Shown here: positions 15,632-22,397 of the stretch, piece by piece
Position numbering within the stretch: the first letter of the stretch is position 1
How the letters are laid out: each line of letters opens with the position of its first letter
Origin: a virus
Length of the DNA: 22,397 nt
IMG/VR virus record: IMGVR_UViG_3300033571_020867
Location: 1 to 22,397 of that record
Reading direction: 5' to 3' (one strand)
Program-made: the position numbers and the translations under genes
Notes under the pieces: generated by a model
Told to the model about the DNA's origin: nothing
The model's input: the letters and a program-made list of their open reading frames with translations, nothing else
Databases searched by the model: none

Positions 15632-16903
15632 TTAAATATAAGGGTTACAATCAAACCAGTTTTCAATTACATACATATTTCCACTAGGAGCAGCTGTATA
15701 AATAGCAGGTCCAGGGAAAGATGGAACAAAATTCAATCCATTAATTTTTAATTGTAACCAAGTGTATGAATTAAATGTTACAACACTTGACGTAAAAACT
15801 GTATCTGTAGCTTGAGGAATACTTGGTGTAAGAGTTACAGTTGCAGTATTAGAAACAAACACTGGAACAACAATGTTACTACATGGCTGAGAAGGAGGAT
15901 CATCGTAAAGTCTCCATCCTGCAAGGGTGAAATCTAACGTATCACCAGTAGCAATACTTCCACTTTGAAGTGTTGCTACAAGATCTGATTCACCAGTATT
16001 TATATTAGGTTCAAGTGTAAGTGTAATTCTTCCTTGTATAGGATCGGCTGTTGTAGTACTTGTTGTAGTAGAGGTACTTGTACTAGTTGAGGAAGTGCTA
16101 GTTGAAGTACTAGTTGAACTAGTAGAGGTGCTAGTAGATGATGTACTTGTGGATGTTGATGTACTAGTAGAAGTACTACTAGTGGATGTTGATGTACTAC
16201 TGGTGGAAGTACTGGTGGATGTTGGAGGAGGAGTACCGGCTGTAGCAATAACCACTCCAAAATTACACGTGTTACATGTAAGTGTTCCAAATTGACATCC
16301 TCCAATAGTTATTGTTCCTCCGCTATTGTTACATTCAGGAACACATGTTGTGTCTCCTGTATAGAATTCTCCCACTGCTGTACAAATAGTTGTACTTGCT
16401 ACACATGTCCAAGCATTTGGATCAGATACAGGGAAAAATGATGTGGAGTTTAAAACAGCATATAAGCCATTAAATGTTCCTGTATCAACGTATAATTCCC
16501 ATCTGTTATTTGTGTTTGACCACTCAATATATACATCCACTGATCCAATCGTAATGTTGTCATATCTGGGTTTACTATTGAACACACTGGCTGGTTGAGC
16601 AAAAGTACGACCACCTCCTTTGATAGAAACACACAAATACTTTCTTGTAACAATACCTCCATTGTACCAACACTCATTATTTAAACATAATGTGGTAGTG
16701 GTAGTTGTTGTTGCTCTCAGTTTATCAATAGTCTCACATAAAAGAGTGTCCAGATTTTTAATAATATCACTGAATGCTGTATCTGACTGTCCATCAATAC
16801 AAGCAAGAGGTGGCCCAGAATAAATGAGACCATTTGACTCATTTGGTTCTGGAAGACAACCTTTTGGATATTTTACACGAACGATTCTATCTGAACAAGA
16901 CAT
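15632..16903 (-). CDS. fibre protein: YSG-type adaptor, lectin-like domain, Ser/Thr stalk, beta tip
   Basis: This 423-residue protein uses a different adaptor from the MQV genes. Residues about 20-60 (LIYSGPPLACIDGQSD, then IIKNLDTLLCETID) align with YTGxxLPxxGIxxGDSL plus a helix in the 219- and 372-residue genes. A Thr7 linker at 65-71 leads to a domain (about 76-170) with NSKPRYDN, VYIEWSN and RWELYVD, shared with the 156- and 525-residue proteins. A Cys-rich segment (about 172-222) follows. The stalk (228-285) has Ser-Ser doublets spaced several residues apart, unlike the plain alternation in sister genes. The tip (288-423) ends MYVIENWFDC, matching the YVIEGFNSC ending of the 219-residue protein. 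It is likely a long virion fibre carrying two separate binding domains on either side of the stalk. Confidence 0.75.
   Translation of the reverse strand: MSCSDRIVRVKYPKGCLPEPNESNGLIYSGPPLACIDGQSDTAFSDIIKNLDTLLCETIDKLRATTTTTTTLCLNNECWYNGGIVTRKYLCVSIKGGGRTFAQPASVFNSKPRYDNITIGSVDVYIEWSNTNNRWELYVDTGTFNGLYAVLNSTSFFPVSDPNAWTCVASTTICTAVGEFYTGDTTCVPECNNSGGTITIGGCQFGTLTCNTCNFGVVIATAGTPPPTSTSTSTSSTSTSTSSTSTSTSTSTSTSSTSTSTSSTSTSTSTSSTSTSTSTTTSTTTADPIQGRITLTLEPNINTGESDLVATLQSGSIATGDTLDFTLAGWRLYDDPPSQPCSNIVVPVFVSNTATVTLTPSIPQATDTVFTSSVVTFNSYTWLQLKINGLNFVPSFPGPAIYTAAPSGNMYVIENWFDCNPYI
16049..16222 (-). repeat. Ser/Thr stalk-coding repeat with SS doublets, 58 residues
   Basis: A Ser/Thr-only stretch in which Ser-Ser doublets recur every six to nine residues (SSTSTSTSSTSTST pattern). 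This longer period is absent from the other three stalks. It ends with TTTSTTTADP. Confidence 0.88.
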
Positions 16904-16920
16904 TTATTTATATTGAGTTT

Positions 16921-17943
16921 TTATGAAAGACAAGATCCAAAACCTTGTATTTGATAAGCATTTCCACCTACAGTAATTGTTTGAGGATCAGAAGTAATAT
17001 TTTGACCAGCAACAGTAAGTGTTTTTAGTTTTATTGATTGGGTTGATCCAGCCCAAGGTGTTGTCAAGTCCACTTGTGCAGAAGGACTACCTGCGTTCAA
17101 AGTAAGTCCTGAGAAAGCATAGTCTGGACCACTTATTGCACCCGAACAATCTAATGTAGAATGTTGTGAAACTACACCTGTAATTGCTAAGTTGTTTAGT
17201 GTCGTACCACTTATAACATCTGCTACTGCTATAAACCAAGGATCTCCAAAATCAATATTCACTCTAACCACTCGTGCAGGAGATTGACTAGATGTAGTTG
17301 TAGATGTAGTGGTAGTTGGACCAGAAGGCTGATTAGTTGCAGCTAACCATTGTTGATATGTTGCCACACTAGCATTTACTGTCAGACAACACATATCGTT
17401 TGGAAAACACTGACATGGATCAGTAGTAACTTGAGGGTCACAGAAAGTTTTTGCTGAACTAGCAAATGCTAAAAAAGTGTCAATAGAAGACAACACTTGA
17501 TTACTTTGATCACCATCACTTTGGTTTTTATCTAAACCGCAATAGAACACCACTCCTGAATCCAGGAACTCTTCCACTAAGTCAGTTGCTTCTTGAACTG
17601 TAAGACCGTTTTGTATAATATAATCATACAGAATACAAAACATTGACTTACTTCCTAATAAGGAATATTCAACAAATCCTTTATCTAAAATCATGTCTGT
17701 ACCAGCTTGTCCTAGAAAGTTAGAAAGCTCGTCAAAACATGTTTCGTTACAACAATTTGTATACCAACCCACTTTACTTCCACTACAACTATTACTAAAA
17801 TTAAACCAATTTGATGCTGTTGTAAAGTCTAAGAACTTATCAACACTTCCAAAGATATAATAGTCTCCACAAGGACAACATGTATCACAAAGAGGTCCTA
17901 CCTTTCCTTTATCAAGCGTGTCTATTATACTATTAATAGTCAT
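16921..17943 (-). CDS. fibre protein with three tandem SVxTxL modules and a beta tip
   Basis: 340 residues. The N-terminal 205 residues contain the motif Ser-Val/Ile-x-x-aromatic-Leu three times: GSVDKFLDF (32-40), SSIDTFLAF (152-160) and ASVATYQQWL (191-200). The first two are preceded by a Leu-Asp-Lys/Ser-Gly turn and a Cys cluster (LDKGKV with CDTCCPC; LDSGVVFYC). Residues 64-158 match the free-standing 102-residue protein. A short Thr-rich linker (210-219) leads to a C-terminal beta domain (223-340) ending YQIQGFGSC, homologous to the end of the 219-residue protein (LTVTGGN and YVIEGFNSC against LTVAGQN). It is probably a fibre whose helical, Cys-rich base packs on the virion while the beta domain points outward. 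The repeats suggest growth by internal duplication. Confidence 0.75.
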   Translation of the reverse strand: MTINSIIDTLDKGKVGPLCDTCCPCGDYYIFGSVDKFLDFTTASNWFNFSNSCSGSKVGWYTNCCNETCFDELSNFLGQAGTDMILDKGFVEYSLLGSKSMFCILYDYIIQNGLTVQEATDLVEEFLDSGVVFYCGLDKNQSDGDQSNQVLSSIDTFLAFASSAKTFCDPQVTTDPCQCFPNDMCCLTVNASVATYQQWLAATNQPSGPTTTTSTTTSSQSPARVVRVNIDFGDPWFIAVADVISGTTLNNLAITGVVSQHSTLDCSGAISGPDYAFSGLTLNAGSPSAQVDLTTPWAGSTQSIKLKTLTVAGQNITSDPQTITVGGNAYQIQGFGSCLS

Positions 17944-17962
17944 TTTCTTTTGTTTTATTTTA

Positions 17963-18622
17963 TTAAAGAACAGTACATGAATTAAATCCTTCTATAACAT
18001 AACTTGTTCCATTGATAGTTATTGTTTGAGGAGATGTTGTAATTGTGTTTCCTCCTGTGACAGTAAGGCCTACTATTTTTGCACTCAACGATGAGTCAGC
18101 AGGACCCCAACCAGAGAAGTATGAAGAAATTCCAGCATTCAATGTTGCATTAGAACTAAAGCCACTGCTACCACCTGTACAGTTTGTTGTTGCGTATCTA
18201 TCTATTTGTGGGGAGAAGGTTATTGTATCAGGATTAACTCCAGAAAGTCTTTCTACAAATAAACCAAAATAATTTGTACCGCCTACAACTTGATTTTTTG
18301 GAGTGAGTTTTATTCTATTCAAAGCTGTAGTAGTTGTTGAAGTTGTTGTAGGAGCAGGAATCCAAGGAGTTAATATATCATTAAGAGGACTAGGACAACC
18401 TGCATCTCCATGATGTCCGTCTGGGGTAGGATTTTTACATTCTTCAAGAAGACTGTAAATTTCACAATACTTCTCATCTAGTTTCTGCAACACTACAGAT
18501 AAACTGTCTCCTTCTTCTATACCAGTGCATGGTAAGTATTCTCCTGTATACTTAATTGAATCAGTATCTCCACATTTGTTACATGTGCAATTACTACAAC
18601 TACCATTATTAAGACAAGGCAT
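17963..18622 (-). CDS. short fibre protein: YTG-type adaptor, Thr linker, beta tip
   Basis: 219 residues. A Cys-rich N-terminus (CSNCTCNKCGD, 9-19) is followed by the adaptor KYTGEYLPCTGIEEGDSL and a helix (VVLQKLDEKYCEIYSLLEEC). That pattern recurs in the 372- and 423-residue genes and in other Bacteroidota phage fibres I have seen. A Pro-rich segment and a short linker (92-99, TTTSTTTT) precede the beta domain (101-219), which is paralogous to the tip of the 340-residue fibre and, more distantly, the 423-residue fibre. This is the smallest complete adaptor-linker-tip protein in the cluster, so it shows the basic plan of the longer ones. Its binding partner is unknown. Confidence 0.75.
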   Translation of the reverse strand: MPCLNNGSCSNCTCNKCGDTDSIKYTGEYLPCTGIEEGDSLSVVLQKLDEKYCEIYSLLEECKNPTPDGHHGDAGCPSPLNDILTPWIPAPTTTSTTTTALNRIKLTPKNQVVGGTNYFGLFVERLSGVNPDTITFSPQIDRYATTNCTGGSSGFSSNATLNAGISSYFSGWGPADSSLSAKIVGLTVTGGNTITTSPQTITINGTSYVIEGFNSCTVL

Positions 18623-18641
18623 GTATTATTAATTTAAAATA

Positions 18642-19760
18642 TTACGGAATGTACATTATGTAGTGAGCGGCCTTTGTAGGTTGGATTATTGCAAATGGAT
18701 CACCGTTACCTCTATTCTGTACTGTAACATCTACGGTGAGATTTGTTTTTTCTGCGGAATTTGTTCCTCCTATAACAGTACCAGGACCAGGAGTAGAAGA
18801 CTGAGCTTGACTAGGCGCAGTACCAGAACCAAAACTAATATTTGTATTTCCTGTAAACGTGTGAGTGTGAGGGCTTTCATTTACAAAAGCAGTTGCAGTG
18901 TGGTTGTGCTGAGGCATTTGGTTTACTAGAAGCGCATTGGTATTACTACCATATATAGCACTAGTTACACCAGTTACTGCATAGTTTGGATTAGCAGGAT
19001 TAGAAGGATTAATTGACGCTGGTAAAGCAGTTGATGATGTAAATCCTACAATAGCTCCAGCTGTAACTACACCACGTTTATCAGGAGTACTATAATTACC
19101 ATTACAAATATAAACCTTATCATATCCTAAAGAAGCAATACCTTTACCATCAGAAGCAAAGTTACTTGCTGGTCCATAATACTCATATGCTACATAAGGA
19201 ATCATTTTAGCACTTACTGCTGGGGTGGCTGGAACTATGCTAGCAAGGTATGCTGCAATACGTGCGTCTAAACTTGCAATTGTTACATAATTGTTAGTTA
19301 CGTCTGATATAAAAAGACATAATCTGTCTATTATTGCCTGCACTATATCATGCGTACCAGCATTAGGAGCAACTCCACTTAAACATCCTATTGTGTAGTT
19401 TGATTCTAAATCATCAATGAAGTTTTGTATTTGCTGTATTTGACTAGAATTTGTGTTACCAGAAACATTTATCTGACACACTACTTTAATCAATGCTATT
19501 AAATAGTCAACAACACTAGCACCATCGCACGCAGGAGGAAGTTTGTCTTTAATAGCTTGACATACAATTGCGTTATCTATATTTGGTTTAATCCCAGATC
19601 CATCTAATGTAATAATTAGAAAGTTAGCTATTTGTTGTTCCACATAAGCTAAACTATCTCCAGTTGTGATTCCAAGAACAGGAATATCTATTCCTGTGTA
19701 CCTTACACATTTGTCTGAAGTGATTTCAGCACATCCATTATAGCAATTCGAACAACTCAT
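18642..19760 (-). CDS. tail-collar-domain fibre protein with YTG-type adaptor
   Basis: 372 residues. An N-terminal Cys-rich segment (CSNCYNGC) leads to the YTG-type adaptor (20-45: RYTGIDIPVLGITTGDSLAY). A helical middle (about 62-175) contains two similar Cys-bearing helices (VCQAIKDKL and IVQAIIDRLC). The C-terminal part (about 186-372) looks like a phage tail collar domain (PF07484-type, T4 gp12-like): CNGNYSTPDKRGVVTAGA, MPQHNHTATA, NRGNGDPFAIIQPTKAAHYI. Two HxH motifs (285-287 and 298-300) match the metal-binding His pairs of T4-type trimeric fibres, where they coordinate a central metal ion. The protein probably forms a trimeric short fibre. It is the first gene of the fibre run, three bases after the 46-residue gene. 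Confidence 0.85.
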   Translation of the reverse strand: MSCSNCYNGCAEITSDKCVRYTGIDIPVLGITTGDSLAYVEQQIANFLIITLDGSGIKPNIDNAIVCQAIKDKLPPACDGASVVDYLIALIKVVCQINVSGNTNSSQIQQIQNFIDDLESNYTIGCLSGVAPNAGTHDIVQAIIDRLCLFISDVTNNYVTIASLDARIAAYLASIVPATPAVSAKMIPYVAYEYYGPASNFASDGKGIASLGYDKVYICNGNYSTPDKRGVVTAGAIVGFTSSTALPASINPSNPANPNYAVTGVTSAIYGSNTNALLVNQMPQHNHTATAFVNESPHTHTFTGNTNISFGSGTAPSQAQSSTPGPGTVIGGTNSAEKTNLTVDVTVQNRGNGDPFAIIQPTKAAHYIMYIP

Positions 19761-19763
19761 TTT

Positions 19764-19904
19764 TTAAATATTTACTAAGTTTTTATAAAGTTTAGAGATA
19801 AATCTCTTTGTTCCTTGTTGAGCAGCTGCGCAAGCTGCACATAAGCCATTTATAAGCTGACATCCGCAGCCAAAATTAGCTCCGCATTTTCTACATTGTG
19901 CCAT
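19764..19904 (-). CDS. 46-residue Cys-rich zinc-ribbon-like protein
   Basis: A short frame begins MAQCRKCGANFGCGCQLING and ends GTKRFISKLYKNLVNI. Its Cys pattern is CxxC (4, 7), CxC (13, 15) and CxxC (22, 25), enough for one zinc knuckle or ribbon, followed by a basic tail. The ATG starts one base after the previous gene's TAA and the TAA stop lies three bases before the next gene, so it fills the gap exactly, which supports real coding. I recall similar tiny proteins next to structural genes in other Bacteroidota phages, but know no function. Possible roles are a minor virion protein or an assembly or expression factor. Confidence 0.75.
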   Translation of the reverse strand: MAQCRKCGANFGCGCQLINGLCAACAAAQQGTKRFISKLYKNLVNI

Positions 19905-19905
19905 A

Positions 19906-20466
19906 TTAATAAAAGTTGGTTACGTAATTTGTTCCTGAACACTGACATCCATTTTTCATAAAGTTAGATAACATTCTATCTGCTGTTCTATACAATTTCA
20001 TAGATTCCTCCACTGCACAATTGTTTGCTGCAGCAACCGCTCCTTGTATAAAAATGTATATGCTATTTAAGTCAACTGTCTGTTGAGTTTTTATAGCCCT
20101 GTCACACTCCATCATGTCAAGTTGAAGAAACGCTCTATCAAACTTCTCTTGAAGGTTGTTTATTCTTAAGATTGTCTTGTTTACAAAGTTTTTGTAAGCA
20201 GGAGATATAGTGTATTTTAAAGAATAAACCCCATCTGGAAGAGGACTTTGAACTCCAGGGTCAGTTATTCCTAATGATGCTGAATCAAATATATTAAATG
20301 TTTTGGGGGCAAAAGGTAAAACCACCTTGTCAAAAGATGGTACAGTTATCTCAATAGATGGAGATAAGATCGTTAAAGATTGGGGATATATTGATAAATC
20401 AGAAATTCCTAATGTCAAGGAATTGTATGTAGGAATCACTGCTATATCTAGTCTTAAATCTGCCAT
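19906..20466 (-). CDS. conserved crAss-like structural protein of unknown role
   Basis: 186 residues beginning MADLRLDIAVIPTYNSLTLG. The first 85 residues are beta-rich and proline-rich and end LPDGVYSLKYTISP. The second half is helical (NNLQEKFDRAFLQLDMMECD, then IYIFIQGAVAAANNCAVEES) and finishes with CQC near the C-terminus. I recognise this beta-plus-helix layout from a conserved protein beside the fibre genes of crAss-like phages, possibly a tail hub or fibre-attachment component; the exact role is not certain. Its ATG lies only 16 bases after a strong hairpin, so its expression probably depends on read-through or RNA processing. It runs directly into the 46-residue gene. Confidence 0.6.
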   Translation of the reverse strand: MADLRLDIAVIPTYNSLTLGISDLSIYPQSLTILSPSIEITVPSFDKVVLPFAPKTFNIFDSASLGITDPGVQSPLPDGVYSLKYTISPAYKNFVNKTILRINNLQEKFDRAFLQLDMMECDRAIKTQQTVDLNSIYIFIQGAVAAANNCAVEESMKLYRTADRMLSNFMKNGCQCSGTNYVTNFY

Positions 20467-20482
20467 GTTGTTCTAAATAAAT

Positions 20483-20525
20483 GTGCCAGAGGATTTTGAG
20501 ATTTAATCCTCTCACCCTCTGGCAC
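20483..20525 (-). terminator. two-tier hairpin between structural genes
   Basis: Perfect ten-base arms (GTGCCAGAGG at 20483-20492 and its complement at 20516-20525) enclose, on the minus strand, a second five-pair stem TGAGA/TCTCA. The tail read after it is ATTTATTTAG, T-rich but not a pure T-run. It lies 29 bases past the stop of the 367-residue gene and 16 bases before the next ATG. It is terminator-like and may act as a partial terminator or a processing/stability element. Confidence 0.75.
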
Positions 20526-20554
20526 AGGTTATATTGTTATATTTCCTCTACTTA

Positions 20555-21658
20555 TTAGATAGTAATAACAGTAGGTGCTCCTAAAGCAGCAGTTAAAACA
20601 GTTTGGATACCTGCAGAAAGGGCAGTAGGAACAGCTAAGATCACCATTGCATCTTGTTGAATATAATCACCCCATTGATAGGCAGATCTGTCAAGTTCAT
20701 TGAACTTGATAGTGAAGGTGTCATAAACTGTACCAGCACTCACCCAGCTTTCAAAGTTACCGTTATATCCAACCATTCTGTAGAGATGCTTCAGATAACC
20801 AGCTTGATAAGAATAGTAGTTCTTTTCAAGTTGAATTATCTCATCAGAAGTTCCTGTTGGGAAAGTTGAATTTTGAGTAGTTGTGGCAGTAGCTACAATG
20901 TTACAATTGTCAGCAACAATAAAGTCAGCAGTAGTTGCAGGACCAGAGTAAACAAATGTACGGAACCACATTCTATCATATTCCCAAGGAAATGCTGCAA
21001 CATCGCAAGGCTGACCATACTTAGTTGTAGGCTTACCTGTAATTACTAAGGTTCCTGCAACAGGTTGAGTGAAAGAGAAGAAATCTGTCAGTTTAATGTT
21101 GTCAGGGTTAGTACCAGTTGTACCACCACCTAAGAAGTCAGGAGCAACAGCTTGCAGTTTAGCAATGATAGCATTGATAAGTGCTTCTTCGTCAACATTT
21201 TCACAAGGATCTCCACCACAATCACAACAAGGAGCTTGAACAGTTACAGAACGTGTCAAACCATTGAAGTACAGAGTGTCAAGATAAGAAGAGTGTGCAC
21301 GAAGTGTCAAAGTGATAATATCACCACACTTTACATTCCAATCTGTAACTTCATCAATTTGATCAAGAGGTTCTGCGCTACCAACAGTTTTGTACCATTC
21401 AGTTACATTAGATGTACAGTTTGCAGTAGCACATCCTTTGATTTTGTCTGAACGCTTAGAACCTTGAAGATAAGTGTTTGATCTACCTTGAGCAATGTAG
21501 AAATAAGGGGCTGCAGCAATGTTAGCTGCAGTAGCAACAGTGTAGTCGTTTCTGAAGAAACCAACTTGACCAGCTAATAAATCCTGTGTAGAACCAGAGC
21601 TAGGCAATGTGTTTCCTACTGGAACTACGAAGAGGGTAGTTAATGAAAAATCGGCCAT
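20555..21658 (-). CDS. conserved structural protein, possible auxiliary capsid or head/tail component
   Basis: 367 residues starting MADFSLTTLFVVPVGNTLPS. The N-terminal domain contains LLAGQVGFFRNDYTVATAAN, YFYIAQGRSNTY and KRSDKIKG, then WYKTVG and a Cys-rich stretch (CCDCGGDPCENVDEE, about 143-157). After a Gly/Thr linker (GGGTTGTNPDN) comes a second beta-rich domain with WEYDRMWFRTFVYSG, NYYSYQAGYLKHLYRMVGY and AYQWGDYIQQDAMVIL. I recall this combination in structural proteins of Bacteroidota phages near the capsid genes, but cannot choose between capsid decoration and tail-side roles. The following hairpin suggests it ends a highly expressed unit. Its reading frame is continuous with the preceding gene apart from one TAG. 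Confidence 0.6.
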   Translation of the reverse strand: MADFSLTTLFVVPVGNTLPSSGSTQDLLAGQVGFFRNDYTVATAANIAAAPYFYIAQGRSNTYLQGSKRSDKIKGCATANCTSNVTEWYKTVGSAEPLDQIDEVTDWNVKCGDIITLTLRAHSSYLDTLYFNGLTRSVTVQAPCCDCGGDPCENVDEEALINAIIAKLQAVAPDFLGGGTTGTNPDNIKLTDFFSFTQPVAGTLVITGKPTTKYGQPCDVAAFPWEYDRMWFRTFVYSGPATTADFIVADNCNIVATATTTQNSTFPTGTSDEIIQLEKNYYSYQAGYLKHLYRMVGYNGNFESWVSAGTVYDTFTIKFNELDRSAYQWGDYIQQDAMVILAVPTALSAGIQTVLTAALGAPTVITI

Positions 21659-21685
21659 TTTGTTTATATTTAAATTGTGAAAAAA

Positions 21686-22397
21686 CTATTCGTTCGTCTG
21701 AATTCTTATTTGTGAACTTTGTACAGCAGATTGATTTTCTGTATACATAGCTAGATTTTGAACTGTTAAATCTAAGAGCTCATCTTCTAAGTATGTTTCT
21801 AGTTCGCAATCTTGGTCTGCAGAAGGAGTACCATCAAACTTGATATATCCTTGTTTATCAATATACACTGGATAACGCATGTACATTACATATACATTAC
21901 TTGGTGTAAACGTTCCATCTGTAAATACACTTATTGAATCAGATGAAATCCAGTTGAAAGTTTCTTGATACTCAAAACTTGGTTTATAGTGTTCGTTGTT
22001 TAAAATAAACTGTAAATCACCACGTTTTGCCAAGTCTCTATTGATCCAAATTTTTCTATCTTTGCATCTTCCTTTATCCGCTAGTATATATGAGTCTATA
22101 TAGAACATATACTTGGGATTGAGTTTTTCTAGATCAGCAGACCATCTATTTATTATTGGATCTGCCAGACTTAGTTCAAGAGTTCCATCATCATATGTAA
22201 CAACCAAGGATTGTAAGTCTTCATACCTTTTTTTGAAGGCATCTAGTCCTAGACCGCTAACTGTAGAAAAACCATCAACTTTTTGTTTGATAAGTTTTAT
22301 CTGGGCCTCATTAAGAGCTAAAATCTTATCTTCTAATTGAATCTGTTGGTGATCGTTAGTAGATAGTTTATTTAGTCTTTGGTCAATCTTATATAAT
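21686..22397 (-). CDS. conserved crAss-like structural protein, N-terminus outside window
   Basis: The frame is open from the right edge of the window to a TAG at 21686, giving at least 236 residues. No start is needed inside the window; the TTG at 22207 is internal. The visible N-terminal part is a charged coiled coil (LYKIDQRLNKLSTNDHQQIQ, then ALNEAQIKLIKQKVDG), followed by GLGLDAFKKRYEDLQSLVVT and a beta-rich domain with YILADKGRCKDRKIWINRDL, FNWISSDSISVF and YPVYIDKQGYIKFDG. The C-terminal helix (CELETYLEDELLDLTVQNLA) is followed by a Gln/Ser-rich tail. I associate the RLNKL..ND..A..KAQ helix pattern with a conserved gene of the crAss-like virion block. The role is unknown; a virion or assembly protein is likely. 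Confidence 0.7.
   Translation of the reverse strand, partial: LYKIDQRLNKLSTNDHQQIQLEDKILALNEAQIKLIKQKVDGFSTVSGLGLDAFKKRYEDLQSLVVTYDDGTLELSLADPIINRWSADLEKLNPKYMFYIDSYILADKGRCKDRKIWINRDLAKRGDLQFILNNEHYKPSFEYQETFNWISSDSISVFTDGTFTPSNVYVMYMRYPVYIDKQGYIKFDGTPSADQDCELETYLEDELLDLTVQNLAMYTENQSAVQSSQIRIQTNE

Noticed and set aside
10017-16222. Possible CRISPR or microsatellite array, from the repeated short words in the stalk regions
   Set aside because: There is no regular direct repeat with unique spacers. The periodicity is codon-level within open protein frames, and the DNA words are degenerate.
21686-22207. A complete 173-residue gene starting with TTG at 22207
   Set aside because: The frame stays open upstream to the window edge with a good coiled-coil sequence, so the TTG is internal and the gene is truncated by the window.
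1-22397. Genome-wide stop codon recoding
   Set aside because: All genes read through cleanly in the standard code and end with TAA, apart from one TGA and one TAG; no internal stop codons need reassignment here.

Overview
The window looks like part of the structural (virion assembly) region of a tailed phage of the crAss-like group (Crassvirales), whose hosts are Bacteroidota. The evidence is the gene set and order at the left end: a metallophosphoesterase, a ring-protein-2-like protein, a small HU/IHF-like protein, a ring-protein-1 (P22 gp4-like) protein, then a giant muzzle/stabilization protein. The AT-rich DNA, A/T-rich translation starts without clear Shine-Dalgarno sites and almost exclusive use of TAA stops agree with this. 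Family names rest on remembered sequence patterns, not on a database search.

Every supported gene is on the minus strand, so transcription runs from high to low coordinates. Genes are packed with gaps of about 1-35 bases; the only larger gaps (88 and about 135-175 bases) carry hairpins. No stretch over 300 bases lacks a gene. No tRNA, CRISPR array, insertion sequence, integrase or reverse transcriptase was seen.

Region 1 (22397-20555): a conserved coiled-coil structural protein cut by the window edge, then a 367-residue structural protein, ending at a strong hairpin (20483-20525). Region 2 (20466-19764): a conserved 186-residue structural protein and a 46-residue Cys-rich protein. Region 3 (19760-9114): eleven fibre/adhesin-type genes built by mixing a small set of modules: two kinds of N-terminal adaptor, a short LDKG/SVETYLKYAEA module, Ser/Thr stalks of very different length, and interchangeable C-terminal domains (tail collar, FISUMP, Fn3-like, two further beta-domain families). 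It ends in a clear rho-independent terminator (9039-9069). Region 4 (8940-1): metallophosphoesterase, ring protein 2, HU/IHF-like protein, ring protein 1 and the muzzle protein, which runs off the left edge after 1851 codons.

The likely shared job is building a short-tailed virion. Region 4 makes the tail barrel and muzzle. Region 3 makes a large set of surface fibres and decoration proteins that probably bind host surface glycans or proteins. The most unusual content is region 3: a combinatorial fibre cassette with protein-level (Ser-Thr)n stalks whose codons are scrambled, a FISUMP domain whose two halves appear in swapped order, and three consecutive small genes that look like duplicated, free-standing copies of a module that is internal in a neighbouring fibre gene.
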